Below are positions 21,945 to 30,933 of a stretch of 33,483 nucleotides of DNA, piece by piece. Location: assembly GCA_039024295.1 (NCBI GenBank), contig JBCDIQ010000012.1, forward strand, positions 1 to 33,483. Direction: 5' to 3'. The notes beneath the pieces are model-generated. The model did no database searches. It was not told the DNA's origin and saw only the letters and a list, made by a program, of their open reading frames with translations. Every line of letters starts with the position of its first letter. The stretch's first letter is position 1. The DNA is from JBCDIQ01 sp039024295 (GTDB taxonomy: Bacteria; Bacteroidota; Bacteroidia; J057). The position numbers and the translations under genes were made by a program.

Positions 21945-24347
21945 CTATTCCCCTGGAAGCAACACCATTTTTTTACCGGAAGTGGGCACACCGAGTTTTC
22001 GGTATTCACCTGCATTGTACAAGGAAGCCTGGTCATCATAATGGCCTCCCAATAGATGGCCAGACTGTCCGGTAGGCAAAACGGCCTGAGCTGTTGGTCC
22101 TGATGGGTCGAATTCGACGATCATCCTTAAGGATGGCCCAAACACCACTGGATAAACCCCTTCCCCATTCAAGTTGAAGCCCATGTTGTTCAGCACTTCG
22201 TTGCCGCCAGAAGTGGGGAATGGCCCTACGTTTACCAACGGACCAAGGGGCGTGCCCCGACTGAGGGCATGGGGGTGTGTAAGCGGATGTACAGATGCCC
22301 ATTTCCATTCGCTCGAATTGGCTCCTAGCTGCACCCGGAGTTCCGCCACCGTTTGACGGATGGCTGTAAGGATGCAATCTTCCTGGGATTCCTTGACGTT
22401 AGGGCTATTTATGTCATCATACCAAGGGGAAGCAGGGGATTTCAATAGCTTTTTCAGGCTATTTTTCATCAAAAAGGTAGAGGCTATTGCCTGAAAATCC
22501 TTTTCTCCCAATTCATCTATTAACGTATTGTGTAGGAGGTGGTAGATGAGTTTCTGGTAAATGACTGGCTCAGGAGAATTGGGTTCATGGTTTCCATCCC
22601 AATCTGCCAGCATAGCCATTACCTCTTGCTCAACCTCATCCAGGTTACCCATATCAATGTTTTCCACAATCATTTTCACCACTTCAGGATGCACAGGAGC
22701 CAACACATCCATTTGTAAATTCTGACAATCTGCCATGGTCCAGTTATCGTGGGCTTCAACTTTCTCTTCTATTCGTCTTGCCCTGCCTTCTGGCGCATAA
22801 TATCCTGGTACCCAAGCCCCGTCAATGGAATCAGGCTGGTTATTGGCAGAATAAATATATCCTTGGGAGGGATTTACCGACTGGGGTTGCTTATCAAAGG
22901 GGAGATACCCTAAGGGTTCATCTGGACCTGATCCATCCAAAAACAGTTTCGTGCTCACGTGTTCGGGATACTTGCGAATATGCCCGGTGGTGTACCAGCC
23001 AAAGTTGCCATGCTTGTCTCCAAACATCAGGTTGAGCCCAGGGGCATGAAGCCGCTCCGCAGCATTGGCAATGTCCTGTGGACCCTGCGAATGCAATAAG
23101 CTGTAACAGGCTTGAAGGGCTTCACTGGGTTGTTGCAGGTATTCCCAATAAAGTGCCACTGGCTGGTGTAGCCCTGTATCCAAGCGGGAAATTATGTCAT
23201 TAACAATGGGGCCATGTCGGGTGATGCGCACTGGCATATTCACATCCTCATCACCCTTTACCTCCATCACCTCCACGACCATTTTTATCTCCTCAAAGGC
23301 AGAATCAAACTTGACCCTGGTAGAATCTTGGGAATGGAATGTTTCCAGGAAGAAGTCCATATCATCATTTTCAAACATGGTCATTCCCCAGCCTACTTCC
23401 TGGTTATACCCAATGATTCCAAATGGGAATCCAGCCAGGAAAAATCCGTGAAACTGATTGACGGGATACTTCAACTGCGCCTCATACCACACTGCGGGTT
23501 GGCTGAATTGGATGTGGGGATCATTGGCCAAAATGACGTTACCTGTTGCCGATTTTTGGGGTCCTAACACCCAGGCATTACTTCCCATAAAGGCAGGCAT
23601 TGGCAGGTGGTCCAGAATCGCGGCCATTTCACCTCCCATGGATGGAACCTTGAATACGGTGCTGTCAGGATCATAAACAGGGATTTTTGCTCCGTTGGGA
23701 ACATTCAGTTCAAACATGGCCAGGTATTCTGGTCCCAAGTTTCTAGCAACCTTGTCCATTACCGGGTCTAGCCGATACCCGTAAGCAAAGCTCAACGCCA
23801 TATACCCAATCACCTGGTACATGTCCGAAGGTTGAAAATGGGTTTTCTCAATTCCCAAAAGGGTAAATTCAGGAGGAGTTGGACCATTATCGACGAATGC
23901 ATTTACCCCTTCGAGGTAAGCTAGTGCAGCTTGCTGCCAGGGTTGGTTCATGGCACCGGAAAAGTATTTTTCCCCTGTAAAGGTTGCTGCCCGTCCGATT
24001 CCCAGGGTTCGCATAAATCGGTCATACACCAATCCATCTTTTCCAAGCACAGCCGCAAGTCTGCCACTGGCCAAACGGCGGAGCATTTCCATCTGGAACA
24101 GCCGCTCTTGTGCCTGCACATACCCCAATGCCCTGAAGGCATCTCTTTCGCTGTTGGCAGTTATATGAGGTATTCCCCAGTTGTCAAACAACACCTCCGC
24201 CGGGGCTTCCATACTGGGGATTTCGACATTGCCCTCATAGGTGGGTACACTGGACTTGAGCCATACCCAACCTCCGGCTATCAGGATTCCAAGCAGCAAC
24301 AGAATCCCAAACATAACACGAAAAAAGACACGAAAAATAGACTGCAT
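21945..24347 (-). CDS. Penicillin acylase-family Ntn hydrolase
   Basis: 800 residues. An N-terminal hydrophobic segment (~7-30) exports or anchors it in the periplasm. A short alpha-chain region (RDAFRALGYVQAQERLFQMEMLRR, 68-91) precedes the autoproteolysis site MGSNAWV, where Ser256 would become the new N-terminal nucleophile of the beta chain. LANDPHIQ and FFLAGFPFGIIGYNQEVGWGMT follow as expected. Late motifs include LMFGDKHGNFGWYTTG and FPTSGGNEVLNN. The family deacylates amides: beta-lactam side chains, N-acyl homoserine lactones and cyclic lipopeptides. Substrate cannot be told from sequence. It is the first gene of a likely two-gene unit with the HAD phosphatase. Confidence 0.9.
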   Translation of the reverse strand: MQSIFRVFFRVMFGILLLLGILIAGGWVWLKSSVPTYEGNVEIPSMEAPAEVLFDNWGIPHITANSERDAFRALGYVQAQERLFQMEMLRRLASGRLAAVLGKDGLVYDRFMRTLGIGRAATFTGEKYFSGAMNQPWQQAALAYLEGVNAFVDNGPTPPEFTLLGIEKTHFQPSDMYQVIGYMALSFAYGYRLDPVMDKVARNLGPEYLAMFELNVPNGAKIPVYDPDSTVFKVPSMGGEMAAILDHLPMPAFMGSNAWVLGPQKSATGNVILANDPHIQFSQPAVWYEAQLKYPVNQFHGFFLAGFPFGIIGYNQEVGWGMTMFENDDMDFFLETFHSQDSTRVKFDSAFEEIKMVVEVMEVKGDEDVNMPVRITRHGPIVNDIISRLDTGLHQPVALYWEYLQQPSEALQACYSLLHSQGPQDIANAAERLHAPGLNLMFGDKHGNFGWYTTGHIRKYPEHVSTKLFLDGSGPDEPLGYLPFDKQPQSVNPSQGYIYSANNQPDSIDGAWVPGYYAPEGRARRIEEKVEAHDNWTMADCQNLQMDVLAPVHPEVVKMIVENIDMGNLDEVEQEVMAMLADWDGNHEPNSPEPVIYQKLIYHLLHNTLIDELGEKDFQAIASTFLMKNSLKKLLKSPASPWYDDINSPNVKESQEDCILTAIRQTVAELRVQLGANSSEWKWASVHPLTHPHALSRGTPLGPLVNVGPFPTSGGNEVLNNMGFNLNGEGVYPVVFGPSLRMIVEFDPSGPTAQAVLPTGQSGHLLGGHYDDQASLYNAGEYRKLGVPTSGKKMVLLPGE

Positions 24348-24413
24348 CGCAATGGCGGTATAAAAGCACTAAACAGCAGTTGTTGCTGTCTCCATAATTA
24401 TCCTAAAGGTACA

Positions 24414-24434
24414 GAAAAAGGTAAGGTACTTACC
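24414..24434 (-). terminator. Terminator after ispD
   Basis: On the minus strand GGTAAG (24434-24429), loop TAC, CTTACC (24425-24420), then TTTTTC. It lies 12 bp after the ispD stop and separates it from the acylase gene. Confidence 0.6.
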
Positions 24435-24446
24435 GTAGTAAAAAAA

Positions 24447-25157
24447 TCACCCAACAGGACCGGCTAGCAATTTCTCCGCAATCAACAGGTCTTCAGGCGT
24501 GGTAATTTTCAAATTATCATAACTTCCTTCACAGATTTCTACAGCTCTACCGTGTGCTTGAAACAGGCTTGCGTCATCCGTAAACAGGTCATGAGGACGC
24601 TGGGTATAGGCGGTTAAAATGGACGCAAGATGAAACGTCTGAGGGGTCTGCACATGGAAAAATTGAGACCGATCAACTGGCTGGCTGCCATCTTCCGTTT
24701 TTTGCCTCAAGGATGATTTAACCGGAACACAACATACAGCAGCTCCGGTCTTTTCGGCAGCTTCGAAGGCAGTTTGAATCATGGCGTGGGTCACAAATGG
24801 CCGAACCGCATCGTGAATGGCAACCCAAAAGTTGTTGGGTGACACCACCAGCTTTTCCAGGGTTTCCAGACCATTGGCTACCGAGTTTGTTCTGTCTTTG
24901 CCTCCGGCACAAACATGAATACGAGCTGCTTCTTCAGCAGTGAGATGAACAATTGCCTCTTCCCAGAATGGTTCAAACCCCCTGCCCAGCACAAGGATAA
25001 CTGCTAATTGGGCATCGAAAGATAGGAAACGCTTTAACGTATGAATCAGGATTGGCCTACCTTGCAGCTTGAGAAATTGCTTGGGCAGACTGGCCTTCAT
25101 GCGCTTTCCACTGCCTCCGGCCACCACCAGTGCCGCTCGATTACCTGTTATTTCCAT
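24447..25157 (-). CDS. ispD: 2-C-methyl-D-erythritol 4-phosphate cytidylyltransferase
   Basis: 236 residues, the usual length. It joins CTP and methylerythritol phosphate in the non-mevalonate isoprenoid pathway, in the cytosol. The nucleotide-binding N-terminus ALVVAGGSGKRMKASLPKQFL (9-29) has the expected Gly-rich loop and Lys residues. IHDAVRPFV carries the metal-binding Asp, and VQTPQTFHLASI and LFTDDASLF are conserved further on. It follows queA by 2 bp, so the two are almost certainly one transcript from the promoter at 26240. A hairpin with U-tract ends the unit. All key residues visible to me are intact. Confidence 0.93.
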   Translation of the reverse strand: MEITGNRAALVVAGGSGKRMKASLPKQFLKLQGRPILIHTLKRFLSFDAQLAVILVLGRGFEPFWEEAIVHLTAEEAARIHVCAGGKDRTNSVANGLETLEKLVVSPNNFWVAIHDAVRPFVTHAMIQTAFEAAEKTGAAVCCVPVKSSLRQKTEDGSQPVDRSQFFHVQTPQTFHLASILTAYTQRPHDLFTDDASLFQAHGRAVEICEGSYDNLKITTPEDLLIAEKLLAGPVG

Positions 25158-25159
25158 GA

Positions 25160-26212
25160 CTAGACAATCAGCATGGCATCACCATAACTGTGGAAGCGGT
25201 ATTTTTCTTTAATGGCTTCTTCGTAACACTGCATGATGAAGTCATATCCGCCGAAGGCAGCAGCCATCATCAACAGGGTTGACCGGGAGGGATGCAGGTT
25301 CGTGATAAAAGCATCCGTGATGTGAAACTTAAAAGGGGGATAAATGAACCTGTCTGTTTGCCCGTCGGCAGGGTTTAGCAAACCTGAGGCAGAAACAGAA
25401 GATTCCAGGGCACGCATCACAGAGGTTCCTCCTGCAATGACACGTCTTTTCTGACGCTTGGCTTCATTTACATATTCTACCGTCCGATCAGGAATCTTGT
25501 AAAACTCAGTCGCCATCCGGTGCTTGGAAAGGTCTTCCACTTCCACCGGGCTAAAGGCACCAATACCTACGTGCAAGGTCAAAAAAGATTCTTCTATGCC
25601 CTTAAGCTCCAGACGCTTAAGCAATTCTCGGGTAAAGTGAAGCCCGGCAGTAGGCGCGGCAACGGCACCGACTTCCTTTGCAAAGATGGTCTGATAGTTA
25701 TCTCTGTCTGCATCCTCCACCTCGCGGCGCGCTTGAATGTAGGGCGGTATGGGGGTTTTACCCAATTTGTCGATCAACTCGTGAAGCTCTTCATTTTCCC
25801 CATCAAACAGGAAACGAATGGTACGCCCACGTGAAGTTGTATTGTCTACTACTTCCGCTACGAGGTCATTGTCTCCAAAAAATAGTTTGTTCCCTACCCG
25901 AATTTTTCTCGCAGGTTCGACCAACACATCCCACAACCGCTGGCGAGGGTTAAGTTCCCGAAGGAGGAACACCTCAATGTGTGCCATGGTCTTTTCCTTT
26001 TGTCCTACGAGCCTTGCTGGAAATACTTTGGTATTGTTAAGTACCAATACGTCATGCTCATCAAAATAATCAAGGACATCTTTGAAAAGCTTGTGTTCAA
26101 TGGTCTGTGAATCTCGGTGGGCCACCAACAATCGGGCTTCATCACGAGGTTCAGCAGGGTGTAGGGCAATTAGCTCTTCCGGTATATCAATATGGAATTG
26201 GGACAGTTTCAT
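25160..26212 (-). CDS. queA: S-adenosylmethionine:tRNA ribosyltransferase-isomerase
   Basis: 350 residues from the ATG at 26212; an upstream ATG at 26242 overlaps the predicted -7 element, so I reject it. QueA transfers the ribosyl group of SAM to preQ1-tRNA, forming epoxyqueuosine at the wobble position. It begins MKLSQFHIDIPEELIALHP, contains LVLNNTKVFPARL, the signature GAVAAPTAGLHFT and the C-terminal INLHPSRSTLLMM-like segment (TNLHPSRSTLLMMAAAF). It is the first gene of a queA-ispD operon, divergent from the DUF3467 gene. Length and motifs are standard. Confidence 0.95.
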   Translation of the reverse strand: MKLSQFHIDIPEELIALHPAEPRDEARLLVAHRDSQTIEHKLFKDVLDYFDEHDVLVLNNTKVFPARLVGQKEKTMAHIEVFLLRELNPRQRLWDVLVEPARKIRVGNKLFFGDNDLVAEVVDNTTSRGRTIRFLFDGENEELHELIDKLGKTPIPPYIQARREVEDADRDNYQTIFAKEVGAVAAPTAGLHFTRELLKRLELKGIEESFLTLHVGIGAFSPVEVEDLSKHRMATEFYKIPDRTVEYVNEAKRQKRRVIAGGTSVMRALESSVSASGLLNPADGQTDRFIYPPFKFHITDAFITNLHPSRSTLLMMAAAFGGYDFIMQCYEEAIKEKYRFHSYGDAMLIV

Positions 26213-26239
26213 CTGTATGGTGTAGGATTTTTTGAACGG

Positions 26240-26271
26240 CAAAAGTAGCCTTTACCTCCCTGATAAGCAAA
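26240..26271 (-). promoter_or_regulatory. Bacteroidota-type promoter of queA-ispD
   Basis: On the minus strand TTTG (26271-26268), a 20-base spacer, then TACTTTTG (26247-26240), an exact TAnnTTTG. Initiation near 26234 leaves a leader of about 22 bases before the ATG at 26212. This is the best promoter match in the window. A weaker TACCTTTA (26279-26286, plus strand) may serve the divergent gene. Confidence 0.65.
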
Positions 26272-26303
26272 TTATTGTTACCTTTACCTGATTTGCAAAA
26301 CCT

Positions 26304-26621
26304 ATGAAAGAAAACAATTCCAATAACAACCAACTCAACATTGAACTGCCCTCAGAAGTGGCTCACGGGGTATACAGCAACTTAGCGGTTATTTCTCATT
26401 CCAATACTGAATTTGTACTGGACTTTATCCAAGTTTTACCTGGAACGCCGAAAGCTGAAGTACGTTCACGCGTAATTTTAACGCCTCATCACGCCAAACG
26501 CCTGTTGGGTGCCTTGAATGACAACATCGAAAAGTTCGAGCGCAACCACGGGGAAGTCATTGTTGAAGGGGGAGATGTTCAAGTCCCTCCGGGCTTCGGT
26601 GGCCCAGCTGGCATTGCCTAG
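26304..26621 (+). CDS. DUF3467 family protein
   Basis: 105 residues, cytosolic. The core LNIELPSEVAHGVYSNLAVISHSNTEFVLDF, followed by VRSRVILTPHHAKRLLGALNDNIEKFE, is the full DUF3467 pattern: a short beta-rich domain with a C-terminal helix. The family is widespread in Bacteroidota and has no established function. The tail (GGDVQVPPGFGGPAGIA) is Gly/Pro-rich. It is divergent from queA across 91 bp and is probably monocistronic. Confidence 0.8.
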   Translation: MKENNSNNNQLNIELPSEVAHGVYSNLAVISHSNTEFVLDFIQVLPGTPKAEVRSRVILTPHHAKRLLGALNDNIEKFERNHGEVIVEGGDVQVPPGFGGPAGIA

Positions 26622-26659
26622 TTCAAGCTTTCTCAAAACCATATTTTTTTCTCTATCAC

Positions 26660-26688
26660 AAAACCATGGGTTGACCTTTTGGTTTTTT
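26660..26688 (+). terminator. Weak terminator-like hairpin
   Basis: AAAACCA (26660-26666) and TGGTTTT (26680-26686) form a 7-bp stem with a T-run. It is A/T-rich and has a 13-nt loop, so efficiency is doubtful. Confidence 0.35.
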
Positions 26689-26748
26689 GTGCGTTTATCG
26701 GGATGATCCTGACATCAAGCTCATTATTTTACTTTCAATTCCTACTCT

Positions 26749-29019
26749 ATGAGATTTACCAAACACTACATTATCAGTATCAGCCTGTTCCTACTGGGGA
26801 TCCTTTCCCTGTCGGCACAAATAGGGCTAAATCCAGCTGATTTCAAGGACCAAGTCCCTGCCTATGTTCCGGGGTTATATGACCACATCAAACCACCTGT
26901 ATCTACGGAAGCTAATGTGAGTTTCACCTTGAACTACGACTCCGTGGTTAGTAATACCAGTCGCTTCTTCTGGAGGATGAACTCCCGTTTCAACCAGCAG
27001 CTAGACCTAAATTACGCCATAGCTACCTTTGATACCTTGGTCCAAACCAATGGCACCTCCTACGACCTGGAAACACATACCATCACCATTGACTCTTTTG
27101 GCGTTTTCATCGGCCACCAAAATGCCAGCCAGCAAGAAGATACGGTTGTATTTAGCATCATTGAGCTTGGACCGACAGGTTTACCAAGCGGTGCGACCAT
27201 TTGGACAGATTCAATTTTCTCCGACACCTCCTTAACCCCTGCTGTAAACAGCTTCCAACTCGCCTTGCTCCGTCCGGGCATTAAAGTCTGCGAGGGAGGT
27301 TTTGGCATCCGGGTAGACTTTTTTGGCCCTACTACCGATACCCTCGGCATGCTTGGAGGATTTAGCGATAATTGTAATGGAAACTGTGGTGCTATCCGTT
27401 CTGATCTTTATGCCAATTCCTATTACTACTTGCATGTTCCTACCATTAACTACGCAGCAGAGACGCCTGATAGCCTCGGATTTGGTATCTTTTTCGACTG
27501 CAACTCAAACATGCAAACTGAATTGGGTCCTGGCTTCTGTGAGGACTTCCCCCTTCAGGAATGGTGGATTTTCCCCTTCATCACCATCAACGATCGTCCA
27601 GCAACAACTGCAGCAGTTACAGACGACAATTGTACCTCTGGGGTAGGAGCCATTAATGCCACCTCATCTGGTGGAGTCGCCCCCTACACATACGCATGGA
27701 ATACAGGTGCAACAACTGAAGACCTCACAGGCCTGAATGCCGGAACCTATTCCCTGACCATCACAGACGCCGATGGATGCTCAAATACCCAGGCTTACAC
27801 CATTAGCTCTGTAAATGTGCCGCCAGCTGTATCTTTTACCAACACCCCTGCAGGTTGTGGGCTTTCAGATGGCTCTATCACCGCGGCACCTTCTTCTGGT
27901 ACCGCTCCTTATACCTATTCTTGGGGTACTACTCCTGCCCAGACCGCAGCCACCGCAACTGGACTGGCAGCAGGAACCTATTCCGTCAGGATAAGTGATG
28001 CAAATGGATGCTTCCTTGATACTTCCCTGGTGCTTTCTAACTTAAATGCTCCTTCCATTTCCCAGGCGGTTCCAACTGATGTTACGTGTAACGGATCAGG
28101 AGATGGGAGCATAAACGTAACTGCAACAGGCGGAACAGGTACCCTTACCTACAATTGGTCCAATGGAAGCACTGGTTCCAATCTTACTGGTCTCGGCCCT
28201 GGTACTTATGTAGTAACAGTTACAGACGCTAGCGGCTGTGTCACACAAGGGACCTATACCATCAATGAACCGGCACCTTTGGCTATTGGGGGAATCGTAC
28301 CTACAGATACCCGATGCTTTGGAGACAGCTCCGGCTTGGTAGAAGTGGTGAATCCCGCCGGCGGTACACCTCCATATGCCTACCAGTGGTCAAATGGGGT
28401 AACCACCACAGTTCCTACACAAAACGTTCCTGCAGGCGTGTATGCCGCTATTGTTCGTGATGCCAACGGATGTACGTTTACCACCAGCCAAGTTGTTGTC
28501 AATCAGCCCCAACCAGTTGTGTACAATATATCCACCATCGATGATGATGGAACTGGAATCGGAACCATTACCGTTGTAATAAACGGTGGAGGCTCTGGGC
28601 CTTTCACCTTCAATTGGAGTACGGGAGCCACCAATTCGGGGGTTACCAGTTTCATTACCGGTCTCTCACAAGGAACCTATGTCTTCACCATTACCGATTC
28701 AGACAATTGTACAACTACCGACTCTGTTATCATCAATGGTCCGGTAAGCATTTCCCCACAGGAGGCTGGCCTGAGTGAGGTATTTATGTTTCCCAACCCT
28801 GCAACCAACGCGGTAACCCTTCGAATTGCCATGCCTGAGTTCATGCAGGTGAATCTTCAGTTGTTGGATACCCACGGCCGCACCTTGGTAACCCGTCAGC
28901 TTGAAGGAAACCGGTCAATAGAAACTACCCTAGATGTTGGCAGCCTTAGCGCAGGGGTTTACGTTATGCAGATACAAACATCTCAAGGACAAATCCACCG
29001 ACGTCTGGTGATTGAATAA
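26749..29019 (+). CDS. Secreted SprB-repeat protein with T9SS C-terminal sorting domain
   Basis: 756 residues. Signal peptide at 1-23 (LGILSLSAQ). Residues ~24-280 form an unrecognised N-terminal domain with several Cys (KVCEGGFGIRVDF, CNGNCGA). Five SprB-like repeats follow (~285-670), each with a C-x-DGSI-like start, a YxW(S/N)xG core and a GTYxVTVTDxxGC end, for example TYNWSNGSTGSNLTGLGPG. The last ~80 residues (FMFPNPATNAVTL ... LLDTHGRTLV ... SAGVYVMQI) are a T9SS type A sorting domain. SprB repeats occur in large surface adhesins used for gliding; this protein is far smaller and is more likely a secreted adhesin or matrix protein. A strong terminator follows. Confidence 0.88.
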   Translation: MRFTKHYIISISLFLLGILSLSAQIGLNPADFKDQVPAYVPGLYDHIKPPVSTEANVSFTLNYDSVVSNTSRFFWRMNSRFNQQLDLNYAIATFDTLVQTNGTSYDLETHTITIDSFGVFIGHQNASQQEDTVVFSIIELGPTGLPSGATIWTDSIFSDTSLTPAVNSFQLALLRPGIKVCEGGFGIRVDFFGPTTDTLGMLGGFSDNCNGNCGAIRSDLYANSYYYLHVPTINYAAETPDSLGFGIFFDCNSNMQTELGPGFCEDFPLQEWWIFPFITINDRPATTAAVTDDNCTSGVGAINATSSGGVAPYTYAWNTGATTEDLTGLNAGTYSLTITDADGCSNTQAYTISSVNVPPAVSFTNTPAGCGLSDGSITAAPSSGTAPYTYSWGTTPAQTAATATGLAAGTYSVRISDANGCFLDTSLVLSNLNAPSISQAVPTDVTCNGSGDGSINVTATGGTGTLTYNWSNGSTGSNLTGLGPGTYVVTVTDASGCVTQGTYTINEPAPLAIGGIVPTDTRCFGDSSGLVEVVNPAGGTPPYAYQWSNGVTTTVPTQNVPAGVYAAIVRDANGCTFTTSQVVVNQPQPVVYNISTIDDDGTGIGTITVVINGGGSGPFTFNWSTGATNSGVTSFITGLSQGTYVFTITDSDNCTTTDSVIINGPVSISPQEAGLSEVFMFPNPATNAVTLRIAMPEFMQVNLQLLDTHGRTLVTRQLEGNRSIETTLDVGSLSAGVYVMQIQTSQGQIHRRLVIE

Positions 29020-29051
29020 ATATTTTCTTTGTTCCTTTTCTAAACAGCTCT

Positions 29052-29081
29052 GCTCCGGTCTTTACAGGCCGGAGCTTTTTT
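29052..29081 (+). terminator. Rho-independent terminator
   Basis: GCTCCGG (29052-29058) pairs with CCGGAGC (29069-29075), extendable by two pairs including one G-U, then TTTTTT. It ends the SprB-repeat gene. Confidence 0.88.
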
Positions 29082-29188
29082 GTATAGGCAGTTACCTTCC
29101 TTTCACTTTTGCCATTAACCTCTTGCCACCTGATCCAATCTTGAACCGGAATGGCAATCTCATTCATTTTTTCCAAAAGCTATATCTC

Positions 29189-29602
29189 ATGAAAAAATTT
29201 GTCTTGTCGCTGATAATGCTAATGGTGTGTACCGCAGGGGTTGCACAAGTAAGCATGGCGAAAGTGAAGAACACCCCCCTTCATGCTGGCGAGAGCCGTA
29301 CATTTGAGATCACCTTCAAGGAGGGGGTTAAATACGCCCGAAATGCCTTGGTACAAAGTGGACTGGTCATTGAATCGTCCGAACGGATTGACGATGATAC
29401 GTATATGATCATGTCAAAGGCCAAAGCCTCAGCTTGGAGTTGGGGAGAAATTGTGCGTGTGGTGGTACTAAAAAAGGAAGCCAATGTGACCGTGATCCGC
29501 GTATATTCAAAAAGAAGGGTAAATGTTAATGTCACAGCCAAGGCAAGCTATACCCAATCGGTTTTTTCAAATATTGAGTCTACCATCGAATTTGGAGAAT
29601 AG
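29189..29602 (+). CDS. Small secreted protein of unknown function
   Basis: 137 residues from the ATG at 29189; the open frame extends upstream to 29012, but that would run through the preceding terminator. Signal peptide MKKFVLSLIMLMVCTAGVAQ. The mature part is one alpha+beta domain: FEITFKEGVKYARNALVQSG, MIMSKAKASAWSWGEIVRVVVLKK, VTVIRVYSKRRVNVNVTAKASY. I do not recognise a family; the layout (a helix, then alternating strands with an envelope location) resembles small periplasmic domains such as DUF3568-like proteins, which is only a guess. It is bounded on both sides by good terminators, so it is monocistronic. Confidence 0.6.
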   Translation: MKKFVLSLIMLMVCTAGVAQVSMAKVKNTPLHAGESRTFEITFKEGVKYARNALVQSGLVIESSERIDDDTYMIMSKAKASAWSWGEIVRVVVLKKEANVTVIRVYSKRRVNVNVTAKASYTQSVFSNIESTIEFGE

Positions 29603-29618
29603 CCCGCTATCAAAAAAG

Positions 29619-29645
29619 AAAGCCAACCCATAGAGGTTGGCTTTT
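29619..29645 (+). terminator. Rho-independent terminator
   Basis: AAAGCCAACC (29619-29628), loop CATAGA, GGTTGGCTTT (29635-29644) and a short T-run. The A-rich left flank (caaaaaag) would let it also work in the opposite direction. Confidence 0.8.
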
Positions 29646-30058
29646 GTGCATCGAAATGCACCGTCTGAAAAGGAGGGATTTTGTTATTGTGCCAGGTTTA
29701 TAAATTGGCCTATACAATCCTGCAGGATATAAGGTATCCTGTGAATAGGGTTAATTGCTTGGAGGTTAAAGGGAATCGAAAGCAAGTATAGGATAAGGGT
29801 AAACATAGAGGTCCATCTCCTGTAATAAAGCAATTAAGGAGACATTCAATAAGAGGCTACCTCCTGCGAGGGAGTTACCTACAAGCGTACCTAAAGTGGC
29901 ACCATTCACATGTTTGACAGGACCTTCAGCTTTCCTGCTTTCTGATAAAGAGCGAAGGTAGAGCATCAGCATTGGGATACTGATTGTGTTGCTCGATTGG
30001 ACTACTGATACAACGATACATATTTCTTTTTACAAGTAGGGGGAACGGGGGATAAAAT

Positions 30059-30091
30059 GTTCTGAATGGCAGGTATTTGTTCTGAACGGTA
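30059..30091 (+). repeat. 20-bp-phased short direct repeat
   Basis: GTTCTGAATGGCA (30059-30071) and GTTCTGAACGGTA (30079-30091) match at 11 of 13 positions and start 20 bp apart. They lie about 145 bp upstream of ung and could be paired half-sites for a regulator, or chance. Confidence 0.35.
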
Positions 30092-30234
30092 AAAAGTGAG
30101 GGTATTTTTCCCATTTTCTGTTTACACAAATGATTGTTTCACAACCATTAGAAAAATGAGACCTGTCAAAACTTTTCCTGATATTAGGGCTTTAATTTCC
30201 GAACCCTTTGTGAAACCCAATCAATCCCCCCTAG

Positions 30235-30933
30235 ATGAGCAACCCTACAACGGATGCTGCGGCCAAAGTTCAGATTGAAGATAGCTGGAAGCAAGTTCTG
30301 AGAGGAGAATTCTCAAAAGCCTATTTTCAGCAGTTGAAGTACTTCCTCCTACAGGAGAAAAAGGAAGGAAAGGTCATCTATCCTGCGGGAAAAAACATTT
30401 TCCATGCATTTAATACAACTCCCTTCGACAAGGTGAAAGTGGTGGTTATTGGGCAGGATCCCTATCACGGTCCTGGCCAAGCACATGGCTTGAGCTTTTC
30501 GGTTCAGCCAGGCGTGGCGGTGCCTCCCTCCTTAAGAAATATCTACAAGGAACTTCAAGAGGACGTAGGGTTCCAGCCTCCTAATCACGGCTTCCTGGAC
30601 GCCTGGGCACAACAAGGGGTGCTTATGCTCAATGCCATCCTTACTGTTCGCCACAAAGAAGCAGGCTCCCACAGAGGGAAGGGCTGGGAATTGTTTACAG
30701 ATGCAGCCATTAAAGCCCTCAATGACCATCGGGAAAAGTTGGTATTTCTCCTGTGGGGAAGTTTTGCCCAACAAAAAGGCGGCATGGTAGACGAAACTCG
30801 TCACCTGGTTCTAAAGGCAGCTCACCCTTCACCATTTGCTGCACACAAAGGCTTTTTTGGATGCAGACATTTTTCAAAAACCAATGAATATGTGCAGCTT
30901 CACGGCCAAGAACCCATAGATTGGCAATTATGA
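30235..30933 (+). CDS. ung: Uracil-DNA glycosylase
   Basis: 232 residues, typical for family 1 UDG. It removes uracil from DNA at the start of base-excision repair. The water-activating motif GQDPYHGPGQAHGLSFSV has Asp75; PPSLRNIYKEL and LLLN-type LMLNAILTVR (Asn133) bind DNA and uracil; HPSPFAAHKGFFG (His197) is the minor-groove loop. All motifs are intact. The start at 30235 gives the expected N-terminus. Its stop overlaps gatC by 4 bp (ATGA), so the two are translationally coupled. Confidence 0.96.
   Translation: MSNPTTDAAAKVQIEDSWKQVLRGEFSKAYFQQLKYFLLQEKKEGKVIYPAGKNIFHAFNTTPFDKVKVVVIGQDPYHGPGQAHGLSFSVQPGVAVPPSLRNIYKELQEDVGFQPPNHGFLDAWAQQGVLMLNAILTVRHKEAGSHRGKGWELFTDAAIKALNDHREKLVFLLWGSFAQQKGGMVDETRHLVLKAAHPSPFAAHKGFFGCRHFSKTNEYVQLHGQEPIDWQL

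Larger units (their letters stand above)
29603..30234. other. Gene-poor gap of about 630 bp
   Basis: No convincing gene. A minus-strand frame at 29766-29972 (68 residues, including GATLGTLVGNSLAGGSLLLNV) is the best open frame but lacks a recognisable family or start context. The gap also has a terminator (29619-29645), a 12-bp palindrome ATCCTGCAGGAT (29717-29728) with a further ATCCTG at 29736, and a 20-bp-phased direct repeat at 30059-30091. Confidence 0.5.

Noticed and set aside
27600..28760. Possible CRISPR-like or satellite array from regularly spaced similar blocks
   Set aside because: The periodicity is five SprB-like protein repeats in one frame; the DNA copies are divergent.
29012..29188. 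N-terminal extension of the small secreted protein
   Set aside because: It would translate through a strong terminator and place the signal peptide internally.
29766..29972. Minus-strand ORF as a decayed seryl-tRNA synthetase C-terminus
   Set aside because: The faint similarity (NGATLGTLVG, ALLQEMD) does not extend, and no upstream motifs are found in any minus-strand frame.
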